Shown: positions 31,623 to 43,718, counted from the stretch's first letter. The stretch: 64,000 nucleotides of DNA from Diprion similis (GCF_021155765.1 NC_060106.1:379501-443500), one strand, 5' to 3'. The notes: a model not told the origin generated them from the letters alone. Program-made: numbers and translations.

Positions 31623-31916
31623 ATTAGATTAGGTGAGGATGGGAGTAAAATACGAATCACAGTTTTTCTTAACAAGAAACCAAAATTAACAATTTATTCA
31701 ATAGGATAGAAATTGCTTGACGAGGTTCGAAGTTTACATCCTCGCTCAAGCTCTACAAGAGTGTAACTGAGGTAAACAAGGCATTTGCTGCCTTGAGAGT
31801 GTACGTAGTGAATGTGTTTGTGTGGTTGTGTGTGTGGGTTTGTTTTGATAATTTTAGGAAACAGTTCACGTGTGATTTCGAGCTCTCTCTTATGAATTCG
31901 GTGAGAATGCTGAACA
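31610..31916 (-). repeat. BEL LTR at the right end of the chimeric element (307 bp)
   Basis: Starts TGTTTTTTGCTAGATTAG and ends GAGAATGCTGAACA on the plus strand, then continues into unrelated DNA (GTTTCTTCAATAC). It carries the PBS on its left and nothing element-derived on its right, so it is the outer 5' LTR of the chimera. Confidence 0.92.
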
Positions 31917-32930
31917 GTTTCTTCAATACACAGAGAACCTATTCACTCGTGTGATAACTTGCTGATTATCCATGAAAAGAATTTACATCCATGACACAAT
32001 TGAATTTGAGTTCAAATATCAGGAGCATAATAACATTTTTTGTTGTGCTTTGTTGTGAGGTAGATAAAAAAAAATCGATTTGTTATTTGAATACAGTTAT
32101 ACTGGTAGATGTATGTGATACTTTATGTATAGTAGACTGGTTTTTGGGAGAATATTCGCAGTCAGGGTCAGTAACTAGTCACTTTTCTTACTATTAGCCC
32201 CCTTTGTTATTAGAGTCACTTTACTATGACGTTTTCGGTTCAAAAGACCATGATCACGATTTTCGGTGCCATCGCTAAATTTTTATTCCCATCAAATCAC
32301 GTTTCCGGATGCACAGGGCCGTAAGTGCCCTGTCTGTCTGTCTAACAAGCTCCCTTGATGATTATCAACGAAGCGACTTGAGGTGCAAATTCACAAACTT
32401 GCAGGAGGATTTCAGAACCCAATAATCGACATGAAAAATTGCCATGATCCGTTTGATTAAAACTTCTGGTTCGACCGGAAATAAGTTGATTTTCAATGTT
32501 TTCCCAATAAATCTGTACCTTCTCTTTGTTACTGCTTGAAAAAAATAGTCACGTTTTTTCGAGTTGATTGACAACTTGCGAGAATTTTTTATAAGCTTTA
32601 AAGTTTTTAGATTTTTCTCGCCACTTTTCCTGGAATACTATTCGACTTCGTTGCCAAGTCTTGTCAGTTCCAAATTTTTAATTGAACCGTCTTAGAGGTC
32701 ATCGCAGAAGTTTGTCGGACAGACTGATAAGCTATTCCCGTTTCATGGCGATGACAGGAATCGCGAAATAACCTATTTCTTTCCGCTTGGTTTTGACATA
32801 ATGGTCTTAGGAATGTCTAGGAAGCATGAGAAAATCTGAATAATCGAAATTGAAAGAATTTTTTCAAAAAACTATGGCATTAGACAAACGATGTCTTAGA
32901 CGACGAAATGTCAAACAAAATGCTGCTTAA
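31917..32930. other. Intergenic DNA, nothing recognisable
   Basis: Only short open frames; a CTGTCTGTCTGTCT run near 32329-32342. No terminal repeats matched. Confidence 0.5.
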
Positions 32931-33638
32931 GGGGGGCGATACATGTACCGCCTGAATTTTGACCGTTTTTCAGAGGCTTATTTAAAAGCGAAGGAATAAA
33001 TGAATCGTTTTAAAATTCAGTATGTTTATTCATTATATATTAAAATGCAAGAATCAGATTTTCTTGTTTTGTTTTTTCAAAATGGCTGCCGTAGTAACTA
33101 ATCTCCTGAGACCCTCGCGGCAAAAGGCATCAATCTGCGGGATTTTTAGTTTCTCCTACAGTAATCTTGAATCAAAAATTTTGATTTGAACGTGTTCATA
33201 AAACATATATCTTCTAGTTGAACCAATAAAAAAAACAAAAAGGTCGAAAAATCGTAAAATGGCACGCCTCAGAAAAAAAAGTTAGATATTTGACCCTCTT
33301 TTCAATGGTTGTTGGGTAAAAACCGGTCATTTTTGAAATTTTCTTGGCATTTTTGAGGTTCAACTGGAAGCTTATACTATAGAGAAGACGTGTGCCGAAT
33401 TTCATCAGAATCGGTTGAGAATTATTCGAGTTATCTTACCCGCCAATTTAAAACAAGTAGTTTTGAGAAAAACGCGTATAGCGCTCAAGCGCCGAGTTGA
33501 GGTGGACACTCACATGATTTTTGAATCGATAAATAATGCGAATTTCATTCTGAAAATTTACAGGTATATTTTTGAGATGTTATTTTAATTATTTATGAGA
33601 AAAAAAAACAATTTTTTTTATTACATGCATTGCCCCCC
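32931..33638. mobile_element. MITE-like element, ~0.7 kb, GGGGGGC(A/G)AT termini
   Basis: The left end GGGGGGCGATACATGTA is the inverse of the right end TTACATGCATTGCCCCCC with two or three mismatches. The interior is AT-rich and non-coding. No convincing target duplication was seen (TAA on the left, TCA on the right). Confidence 0.5.
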
Positions 33639-33848
33639 TCAATGCAGTACAAGCTGTACTGATTTGCAATTAACATCTTTAAATGATTCTGATCAGTCAC
33701 TCTTTAGTCACTTTATTTAATTAATGTAATCACTTCTTTCACTTCTTTTATGGCCTGTGATCTGTAAATTGACGACACTTTTGTTTCATCTCATTATACC
33801 CAGAAACGATAATATTAAAACTAGGACTACGAATAATATTGTCGACTT

Positions 33849-36800
33849 ATGCCATTAGCATGGAAACAGCTGCATTCGGGTGAAATTAACCCGCAAGAAT
33901 TCTTGGACAGAACAGCGATGTTGAAAGGCAACATCTCACAAAATTTGGACAGGATTCCTGACGATATACCGGAGGATGAAATGGAAATGGATGTCAATAT
34001 AGACGAGATTCCATTAGGTAAACCGAATGATAAGCATATGGTAGGGGAAGGGTGGGTCATCCTTTAGAATAAAATTTTTATGGAGCAGGATAAAGTATAT
34101 ATCTTCAAAAATGGATAGAACGTCCCAGTTTCCGATTAATTTCACACCTTTTGCATTAAAATAGATCATGATACTTTTTTGAAAAAACAAGATTTCGTTT
34201 TTTGATTCTGTATGTTTGAAATAAAGCAAATCATTTGTTATTTAGGATTTCTTTCGATTATGAATGTGTCGTGTCTTGCCCTAATGTTTTATTTTCTCGA
34301 TGCCTGTTGTTAAAAATTGTTTGATATTGAGGTAGCATCTTGTCGGTCTAACAGACACTAGACATACTTTAAATGACTTAAAACTTGCGTCACAAATTAC
34401 GAAAAAGGCCGTTTACCAATGTATGTGGTAAATTCGATTGCAAATATGAGTATTCGCACAGAGCTCGCTCATCTTTGAAGCACTGCTCTTTAGTAATATC
34501 AAATGCATTGGGAAAAAGGATACCACGGCCCTGTTAGATGAAATATAGATCAGCGGACAAAGGAACCACTTGTATTTAGATATAGAAAACGTACTGCGAT
34601 TAGATCTATGATTTCGCTCATGCCAATCCTGAGTTTACATGATTTACCTATGTCACACAATGCTTTAATTAAAGATCGCGATCCGGACTACGAACCTGAC
34701 GTACTTCAAGGTTTGCGCGTCGACGATGCACCATACGAAAATGTTGCTGCGCAGGTTCGACCATATGATCTTGGTAAGTTATAGTCTATCAATGTTATAG
34801 GTTTGGTGATATTTTTTGGGCTTCTAAGTGATCTGCTGTCAACTTCTCTTCAAATACAGAACATCTGACTATAATGTGGACAATTTATGGGTTCACAAAA
34901 ATTAAAACATTCAGATAATTTGTCTTAGAATTGGACTTGGAGGATTCAGATGATTCAGAAGTGAATCCAAATGATCTGGACTCGTCTTTTTCCATCCGGT
35001 CGGAAGCAGAATACGGTAATCAATACTCAATATGCCTATGATTTTTCATTTGTTGACTGAGGCAAATAATCGAAGCCAATGCTTTAGGAATTAAGTAAAG
35101 ACTTCAGGGAGGTGTCTACTTTGTTGGGCCAAAAAATGTTAGATTGTTCATCAATTTTTCATACAAAAAATATTGAATATGGACTTTTGATATTTGGTAT
35201 GTTCATTAGGCTGTCTTTATTGAACATAATATTCTTAAAAGTTTGAACAAACATGCTACCGGGAGGGGTAGTAACCACGTATATTGGTGTGCCGACGGTG
35301 ATATTCTTAACTTGCGGAAGTGCCCCTCTACACCCTAGATGAGTAATCTTTATGAAATTTGGCAGACATGTGTACAACAAACGTCTTCATCAGTTGAACT
35401 GGAATCAAGAAGATATATTGAGAAATAAAAAAACAGTGACCAATCGAAGGGCAAGTTGAGCTTTTTGCCAAGAATGGTTGCAGTTTTCTATTCATATAAT
35501 AAAAACGTTTGGATAGTTTTCGGTAATTCTGGTTCAAATGAAGGCGTTTGGTGAGGACGAAGATTTGATACGGTTGTGAGGGGGGATTTTGATATTGCGA
35601 TGCTGTCGAGTTCGAGTGTCAAAGTTCCATTACACGATTTGTCATAAATTTCTTGCATTTTTGTTTAAGATGTACAACTGGAGCAACTCGGCAACGACAA
35701 CGTCGTTGAAGTGGCTAATGACGGTAAAGATGAAGATGTAATTCGATTATGAAAGGGGATTTGATATTGCGATATTGTTGAACCGGGTGTCGTGATTTCA
35801 TTTTATGACTTTTTTCATGAATTTCTTATGCTTCTGTCCAAGGCGAGCAACCTGAGCAACCTCTCAACGAGGACATTGGCATTCTCGTCGATTCAGATGT
35901 TTCAGACGACGACGTTATCTTTGTACTCGATAACGGTAAAAATTATGATACAAATTATGTGATAGGGAGTTGGATATTACTTTTGCAGTTTCCCAAATAA
36001 GTAATCACAATGTTACGCTTTTTTGCTACCGGTAAAGGTTCCGAGTGTTACGTGAATTTTAATTCGTTCTTACTGATTGACTATACTATAATTCCAGGAA
36101 TGGAGCCTATAAATGTTGACGAGGAGGTCAATCTGAACTCAGCTGCCAATAACGGTAAGAAAGCTGATTTGCACGTCAGACTGAGGAATATGATCATTTT
36201 TGTTACTAAAAAAAATATTGAAATAGTTAGCAAACCAATTTCTAAGATTGTAATATTTATTTTGTCCTGTAGATGTTCCTGCAGCTGTTAACCAAGGGCC
36301 GGCTGACGCAAGAGGTAATGTAATAATTCACATGAGATATTAGGAATAACCAAGTAAATAAGATGATTAATTGATCTGACTTTAACAGCGGCTGCTAGCA
36401 GAAAAAAAAAATTGCGAAAAAAGCGAAGCCGCAGAAGGAAAGCCCAGGAAGGCCAACATGTACGGCCGTATGGGCACAAGCGGCGAAGAACGACGACGAC
36501 CAAAGGTAATATTACAAATTTGTTGTGGATAGAAAATAGACTTACCACACTATAACTAGCTGTAATACTTATTATAATGTGACAATAAATGCTACCGTAT
36601 ATGAAAACTGTATGCTAAAATTTCAGTGAGTCTAATACGAGTCAAATACTGATTTGAATCATTATAGGTACGCCTACAAGAGTAAGTAACTCGTTGCGTA
36701 ATATAGTGTGTGAGTCTATTTGCTATATTTTGTAATGTTATTACTAGTGTATGTCATAAGAGTAAATCGAAGTTTATTACGAATATTCGGGGTGGTCACC

Positions 36801-39800
36801 GACATGCAAGCTGTAAATTGAAAACCGAACAGTTTAAACAAGGAGAGAGATCGAAGGAAAAGTGGTCGCGCAAACGCTGAATAACTCAGAATATCAAAAA
36901 ACCCGATTAGCAGAAAGAGCGAAGTACGATCCGCAAAGCGAAACATTGTAGCTTTAGGTACTGTTAGCTAGAATTTAGTAAAAATATCGACTTTGAGAGA
37001 GAAAATTGAATAGCAATCAGACGATTTATTAAATCATTTTGATGGCAAGGATTCTACGACATACTCTTGAATACTAGTCCAGGACAGGCAGAAGGATCGA
37101 AGTACGACCCGCGATGCGTAGACTTGAAGCTTTGAACATTGATAGCACAAATTTTATCGAGATAGTTGGTTTTGACACGCAAAAAAATCGGAGGACATTT
37201 CGCGTTGCGTTACAAACCAGAGGTTTGATTGAGGAATTTTTATTGTGAGAATATGACGTCAACCTCTTGACCACTAGCTCAGGACCGGCGAAGAGAGCAG
37301 AGTTAGATCCGCGATGCGTAGATTTGTAGTTTTAGATATTATTACCAAGAACTTCAAATATGTATTGAGTTTTGACAGGTATCGTCTATTGTATCATACT
37401 TCTCATCTTTTGAAATATGTATTTTTCTATAACTACACCTAATGACGTCAAATGGATGAATGTTAATGAAAGTGGACACTTGCTGTCAGTTGACTCAGCT
37501 ATAACTTTGCTGCATGCTTGCATTCGTGCAGCCGAGAGTACGCATCTGCTTTTGTGGATTAGCATGCTTTTGCCCACGTTTCCGACAGCGTGGAAGCGGG
37601 CAGCAGTGTTTTAGCTAGCTCAACAAAATAGCCCGAGTTCGCGCTTTTGATTCGTCAACCGGGTTTCGATATTGTCTAAGCTTGCATTCGTGAACCCGAA
37701 AGTACGCATCTGCTCCTGTAGATTTGCATGCTTTCGCCCACAGTTTCTCAATGTTTGGAAGTGCCTGGCAGTATTGGACCTACGGTTGACAATCGGAGGT
37801 GAAATTCGCATTCACGTTCAATCTGACGTTTCTCAACAATTTCATCCAAAATGAGAGCTTGCGAGAATGTGATAGAAATACCAAGTTTTGACATATAGAA
37901 AACCAATAGACTGATCGCGTTGACTCGTCAACTGGAAGATGTATCGCATTAGTTTAGTAGCTGATATTCAACGTCGAACTTATTTTCGTCAGCGAAGCAG
38001 CACAAGAGAGACCGAAGTGGGATCAGCGATGCGTAGACTTAGCAGCCTTGAGTATGAATGGCGAGAAATTTGAGAAAATATCGAGATTTGAGAGAAAGAA
38101 ACATTTTTGGACAAATTGCGTTGCGTCGGCACAGAAGGATGTGATAATTTATGGGTAAGCACCGTACGTGACTCTCAACCACCAGCTCAGAACAGCGAGA
38201 AAGACTTGAGCACGATCCCCGATTCGTAGACTTGTAGGTTTAATTGTAAGTGTCGATGTTAAGTATTTCGCGAAAAGACTGCGTGTAGACAGGCAAAATG
38301 ATCGAGAACAAATCGCGTTGAGTTGCCAAGAAGAGGATTTTTCAATTTACAAGTAAGCATCGTACGGAAGCAAGACTTGAGCACGATCCGCGATTCGTGG
38401 ACTTGTAGGTTTAATTGTAAGTGTCGATGTTAAGTATTTCGCGAGAAGACTGCGTGTAGACAGGCAAAATGATCGAGAATAAATCGCGTTGAGTCGCCAA
38501 GAAGAGGATTTTTCAATTTACAAGTAAGCATCGTACGGAAGCAAGACTTGAGGACGATCCGCGATTAGTGGACTTGTAGGTTTAATTGTAAGTATAGTCA
38601 TGAAGAATTTCGTGAGAATACTGCGTCTAGACAGGCAGAATGAGCGGAAAACAAATTGCGTCAAGTCGCCAAGAAGAGGATTTTTTAATTCACAAATAAG
38701 CATCGTACGTAAAACTCTCAGACACCAGCTCAGAACAGGGAGAAAGACTCCAGCACGATCCGCGATTTGGAGATTTTTAGCGCTTACATTAGTATTGATG
38801 GCAGGAGTATTATTGAAACACTGACTTTCAGCAGGCTTAGAAAGAGACGAAGTTTTTGCGTTGCTTCGCCTTGAGAGTAGGATTCATCGAATCGATTCAG
38901 CAGCGAGTATCCTACGTCAACCATATTACGACCAGCGGTGGACGGGCAGAAAGACGAAAATACGATTCGCGTCTTGTAAACTTGCAGCTCTAAGTATTGA
39001 TAGCAGGAATTACATTGAAATACCGACGCCTGACAGGCTAAGAGAAAGATTGAATAATTGCGTTTCGTAGCCAAGAATGGGATTTATAAATTAATTCAGT
39101 ACTGAGTATTCTACGTTAAAATTTTCGTGGCTAGCCACAGACGGGCAGGATGACTAGAGTCTGATCGGCGTTGCTCAAATTTGTAGCATTCTGTATTAAT
39201 AGCAGGAATTTCATAAAAATACCGAGATCTGGCATGTTGAAATAGAAATGGAGACACCGCGTTGCGTCGCCAAGAAGAGGAGCAAATTTTGTTTTCAAGG
39301 AATCAATTTAATGGCTTGTATTCTGCGTTAAATATTCACTACTAGCCTTGGACGGGCAGTAAGACCGGGCTAGGATCAGCGTTGCGTAAATTTGTGACCT
39401 TCTATAACTAGCAATAATATTTACTGAGGCTTGAGTTTCAGTGTAGAGTGACCTTAACAAGTGGGAATTTTCAATAATGGTTTGTGACCACCCTGATTGA
39501 AGTCATTCATGTTGGCTATAAAATTATTTCTCATCATGTTACTTGATTGGTTTTGTGGTCTTTGAAAGTAATTATCTGATTATACTCGTCATCCACCATG
39601 CGTCGAATCATTCAAAACATTTATCTTAACTTGTCACGGTACCTTATGTCATCGAATAGGTGAATGCGAATGACAGTTAAGACTTGCCATCAGTTGACTC
39701 AGCTATAACTTTGCTGCATGCTTGCATTTATGCAGTCGAAAGTACGCATCTACTTTTGTGGATTAGCATGCTTTTGCCCACGTTTCTGACAGCGTGGAAG

Positions 39801-40635
39801 CGGGCAGCAGTGTTTCAGCTAGCTCAACAAATGGACAGAATTTGCGCTTTTGATTCTCCGACCGGGTTTCAACATTGTCTGTACTTGCATTCATGCAGCC
39901 GAAAGTACGCATTCACTTATGTCAATTTGCATGATTTTGCCCACATTTTTCCAAAGGTGTAAAAGTACCTGTCAGTGCTGAAGCTGCGGTTGGCAATCAC
40001 GGGTAGAATTTGCATCCACGTTCGATATGACGTTTCTTGGCAATTCCATCAAAATGATGACTTCACTGGTTTATTTCAGTGATTTCATACTTTATTATGC
40101 TTCACTTTGTTACACATGGACTAACGATCTTTCTCTTTTTTCTGTATAGTTGATTATTTAATTATGGCTGCGCATGTTGATAAAATCGACTCCAAGTTGA
40201 TCAATATTTATTACTGTTTACTTCTTTGCATAAATTTGTAAAATGATTTTAATTGTATATTTTAATTTCTAAAATATTTAAGATAAGCTGATCAAGACGG
40301 ATGCAAACTATTGTAATGACTTATTATCATTGTATCAGGTGTGGTAGGAGGCGGCAATGCTCATGTTTCTTGCTTACCATGTTTCCAATACAAAAGATCA
40401 AGTTACACAGCATCACTTCATATTTAACCTACATAATTATGACACACGCTAATGGGTTTTTATTTTCTAGGCAAATGCGTGATTTGTCGGGAACGTGTAC
40501 CGACGCAGTGCTTCTTCCCGTGTGGGCACAATTGCAGCTGCGAGCAATGTTGCGGTTGTGTATCGGGCAACCACAAACACATGTCCGGTGTGTCGGCGTG
40601 AATATACAAATGTAATAGCAATATTCCGACCATAA
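33849..40635 (+). CDS. Multi-exon acidic protein with C-terminal IAP/MDM2-type RING finger (frame-broken)
   Basis: Exons inferred from splice sites: 33849-34017, 34675-34773, 34929-35015, 35670-35723, 35843-35935, 36098-36154, 36273-36314, 36389-36505 and 40471-40635. Every junction is phase 1 and every internal exon is a multiple of three, so all join in frame. The product starts MPLAWKQLHSGEINPQEF, is rich in Asp/Glu through exons 1-6, has a very basic exon 8 (RKKKLRKKRSRRRK), likely nuclear or nucleic-acid binding, and ends in a RING: CVICRERVPTQCFFPCGH then C-x-C-x2-C. After a one-base shift at 40550-40551 the last ligands TCPVCRREY and a terminal IAIFRP follow. A RING ending the protein this way resembles E3 ubiquitin ligases of the IAP/MDM2 kind. 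Extra exons in the long introns are possible. The shift means pseudogene, assembly error or a divergent RING. A polyadenylation signal AATAAA is at 40700-40705. Confidence 0.65.
36720..39470. repeat. Degenerate ~180-200-bp satellite inside the RING-gene intron
   Basis: About a dozen units share the core GATCCGCGATGCGTAGACTT followed by (T)GTAG(C/G)TTT, then a GAATTT...ATCGAG segment and CGCGTTGCGTCGCCAAGAAGAGG. Clear units begin near 36900, 37080, 37275, 38000, 38190, 38360, 38540, 38725, 38930, 39130 and 39350. The pair at 38360 and 38540 is nearly identical; others are quite diverged. Confidence 0.75.
37440..37860. repeat. ~400-bp block, copy 1 of a direct duplication
   Basis: Contains CAGTTGACTCAGCTATAACT, GCATGCTTTTGCCCACGTTT and CAGCGTGGAAGCGGGCAGCA in this order; the same order recurs at 39655-40060. 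The block interrupts the satellite array. Two internal half-copies (GCATTCGTGCAGCCGAGAGT and GCATTCGTGAACCCGAAAGT) suggest it is itself built from a duplicated ~200-bp unit. Confidence 0.7.
39655..40060. repeat. ~400-bp block, copy 2 of a direct duplication
   Basis: Direct copy of 37440-37860, 2.2 kb downstream and about 85-90% alike by eye. Together the two blocks bracket most of the satellite units. Confidence 0.7.
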
Positions 40636-40705
40636 GTGGCAATCCGCCGCAAAATTAAAACGTATTATAGAAGTTTGTAAAAAAAAATTATATTATCAAA
40701 ATAAA

Positions 40706-41867
40706 TTTAGTGTTTCACGTGTGTTTTATTTGTTGATATGTATATAATATGTATGCATATATGTATAATAACTAACCAAGGTATAAGTTCAATGATGGCT
40801 CGCATTAATATGTAGTGACCTGTTAGTACGCAATGAAATGCAGGGCTCATAGTGTGTCACTTTTCTCACTTGAACTCACTTTTTTTCTCAAACTCTCTTC
40901 CTTTTCACATTTCCAGGCGAGAGTCACCTTCTTCAACTCACGATTGTCTAAATAAATTTGTTGGGATTGCTCTTGCGGATAAAATTTTATTATTTTTTGC
41001 TTCCCTTGAAATTGCATTTATTATGTGTATAAAGTTGCGCTCTGTACGTTAATTCATTTTATTGGAATTTCATATAGGCAAAAATGATTCAAACGCGTGT
41101 CTCGTGAAATGGGGTCGTATAATTTCACATTTGAATTAAATGTAATAATTTTGAATCGTAAATATAAACACGTCTTCTGCCGGTTACAATATTGTGTCAT
41201 TAATGAACGTAATTTTGTCTAATAATGCTTCAAAATACATCAGTTATTAGTCTCTTTTATTTATAGTCACTTTTATCGCTTATTTGTTATGAAGTAGCCT
41301 CTACGAGTCCTGGAAATTAGACAAATGATTGGGATTTTGTCATAAGTGGAACTATTTTTTGCTGTGTCAAACAATCATGATGTGTGTATGAGGCACACTA
41401 TTGATGCAATACACATCTTGTATAGTCATAGTATATTTGAAAAATAGTATATTGTGCACCAAGGGACCAAAGACCGTTTTCGTTCCCAGGGGCAGCAGAA
41501 TACACCGAGGGAACGAAAAGGTTGCTCCCGTGGCGCATACGATATTTTATTTCACACATGCATGGAAACCGATTGCATTGGTGTATATGATCAATACTTC
41601 GTTAGTGTAGAAAATGTTCAAAAATCTTACGTGTGATACTCAATGATGTTTTGTCCGGTATAGGTTAGGCTAGATTAGGTGACTTTAAAACTTTCGCAGG
41701 ACAGATCCGGGGGGCGAAGCCCTTCTAGACAATTTCAATAATTGTACAAAAGACCAGAATTCATTCTTCAGGACCAAAAAAATATGTATATTTTTTTTTC
41801 TTGTAACTCAATCTTAATACCAATGGTATTAGAAATACCTATAGCTTGATTGTAACATTATACTTAT
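40706..41867. other. Intergenic DNA left of the ISL2EU element
   Basis: No convincing gene. TTTCACACATGCATGG at 41550-41565 is the exact inverse of CCATGCATGTGTGAAA at 46125-46140 on the other side of the ISL2EU element. Confidence 0.5.
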
Positions 41868-42004
41868 TGGGATCCAACATAGAGAGACATGACATCTGGT
41901 GGCCGAGAGTGGAAACAGAAAAAGGAGGAATAATAGTAGTCAGTTACACGTGTTTTTCTGTGGATTTTGCATCGATTGCAAAACAATTTGTATGTGCTGC
42001 AATA

Positions 42005-43718
42005 ATGCACCCCGCGAAATATTCGTCACGTACACCACCAGAAAAAAAGAATTTTTACTGTGTTGTACAAGGGTGTGAAAGTTCATAAAAAAAAACACAG
42101 AGTTGAGCTTTCACGCCTTTCCAAAAATTGGTCAGCGCTCCGTTTACGTTAAAAATTATTTTGATAATGTTGAAACGATTGACCGTTTTAAAGCATGGGC
42201 AAAGGCTTTAAAAATTAAGACAGTGACGGGTGAAATGAGAGTGTGTGCATTGCACTTTACCAAGGAGGATTATTTATTTTCTGGTGAGTAAAAGAAATCG
42301 TAGTATAACATAACCTACAAATGACGAAACTCCAAGTGACTGACTTTTTCATGACAAAATTAATTCTTACAGATGTTGCAGCAAAAAAGCATTTTTTAAA
42401 GAAGAACGCTATCCCTTCTGTTAATTTGCCATCTAGCAGCGGTCTCATGCAATCTGCGAAAAAAAAAGAAATTGATCGTCAACGATGTGAGAGACGTTTC
42501 AGACGAAATAACGTCAAGAGGCTCGATACAATTGCATCTGAAAAAGAGACCATTCAACTCAAGAAGTGCGATCCCAGTTTCCAAGAAGAGATAGGAGAAA
42601 AATTGGAGGTGATAACGAGTGATTTGCATGACCCTGGAGATGTCTCAGCGCAGCGGTTACCGGCACAATCCTTTGATCATTCGTTACATCAGTCGCTTGG
42701 AGACTCAATTGACAGTGGTGTTTTAACTAATGATGTCCTTACGCATTGTAACAAGTCAATCACTCCTGAGTTGACTAAAGATATTGGAGTTCAAGTCAAA
42801 ACGAGCGATATCTTGCCTAATTTTTTGGATTTGTTTCCCACTGACAGTGCTTTGAGCACTGCCACAGGAATAGAATCATATGCGATATTAGACTGTATTG
42901 TCAATCTTGTCGGCATAACGTTACAAAAACATCCAGATCAATATAATTCAAGAATGAGTTTAAGAAACAAAGTGGTCATGACGTATGTAAAGTTAAAACA
43001 AAATATAACATACAGCTTTTTGGCCGGCTTGTTTCAATATTACACAGCACAGCACTGTCAAAGAGTCTTCCTAGAAATGATCCAATTGTTGAGTGAGAGC
43101 TTAAAAGTAGCAATAGAGTGGCCTTCAAAAAAAGAAATATCGCGAAATTTGCCACAATGTTTTGAGGGATTTGAAAATACCCGAGCAGTTATCGATTGTA
43201 CTGAAATTTTCATTCAAAGACCGTCAAAGCTCTGCTGTCAAGTAATTTGTTATTCTCATTACAAAAAGTCTGAGACATTCAAAGTTATGACTGCAGTTAC
43301 ACCCGCAGGAAATATTTCGTACATTTCAAACCCTTATGGAGGCAGAGTCTCTGACACCGATATTTTTGAGCAATGTGATTTAAAAGACTTGTTGGAGCCA
43401 GGGGATGACATTATGGTTGATCGTGGTTTTTTAATTGATAAAATGTGTGCCGAACGTGGTTGGAAGCTCATAAGACCACCGTTTTTGAAGAAAAAAAAAC
43501 AATTTTCTAAATCTGAATCTTTACTGACATGCAATATTGCGAAAGCTAGAGTTCATGTTGAAAGATCGAATCAGAGAATAAAAACTTCTAGTATTTTAGG
43601 AGATACAATGCCTGTAAGTCTTCTCCCATTCGCTGGAGAAATATTTACAATCATATGTGCCACAATAAATCTCGGTTCTCCCATCTTGGCAAAGGATAAA
43701 TTCATGAAAGACCAATGA
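42005..43718 (+). CDS. ISL2EU transposase: THAP finger plus HARBI1-like DDE domain
   Basis: Two exons, about 42005-42283 and 42373-43718, joined by a phase-1 GT-AG intron. Exon 1 encodes a THAP finger: CVVQGC, FHAFPK, the conserved W in FKAWAKAL and CALHF; AIPSV in exon 2 closes it. The frame shifts between CVVQGC and FHAFPK, around 42078-42095 next to a run of nine A. Exon 2 carries a spacer and then the catalytic domain with Asp in VIDCTEIFIQRPSK, the RVSDTDIFEQC motif, Asp in MVDRGFLIDKMCAE and Glu in VHVERSNQRIK. It acts in the nucleus on the element's ends. The catalytic half is intact; the THAP start is broken unless the A-run is misread. Confidence 0.82.

Larger units (their letters stand above)
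26355..31916 (-). mobile_element. Chimeric LTR element: LTR-PBS-viral cDNA-inverted LTR/pol-PPT-LTR
   Basis: Read on the minus strand: LTR 31916-31610, tRNA-Tyr PBS 31607-31589, antisense virga-like viral cDNA 31588-28560, an LTR in opposite orientation 28559-28254, antisense BEL pol 28181-26673, polypurine tract 26672-26662 and LTR 26661-26355. The outer LTRs are in direct orientation with PBS and PPT in the correct places, as in an ordinary LTR element, but the interior is foreign plus inverted. The right border is GAACA then GTTTC; no target duplication with the left flank of the BEL copy (AAGAA) is visible. That the whole was made in one reverse-transcription reaction is inference. Confidence 0.75.

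Noticed and set aside
14276..31921. Target duplication around the whole BEL plus chimera block
   Set aside because: Left flank AAGAA and right flank GTTTC do not match, so a single insertion event for the whole block cannot be claimed.
36668..36681. 14-bp extra exon in the RING gene (GTACGCCTACAAGA, donor GTAAGT)
   Set aside because: It would change the phase and put a stop into the RING exon; exon 8 joins exon 9 in frame without it.
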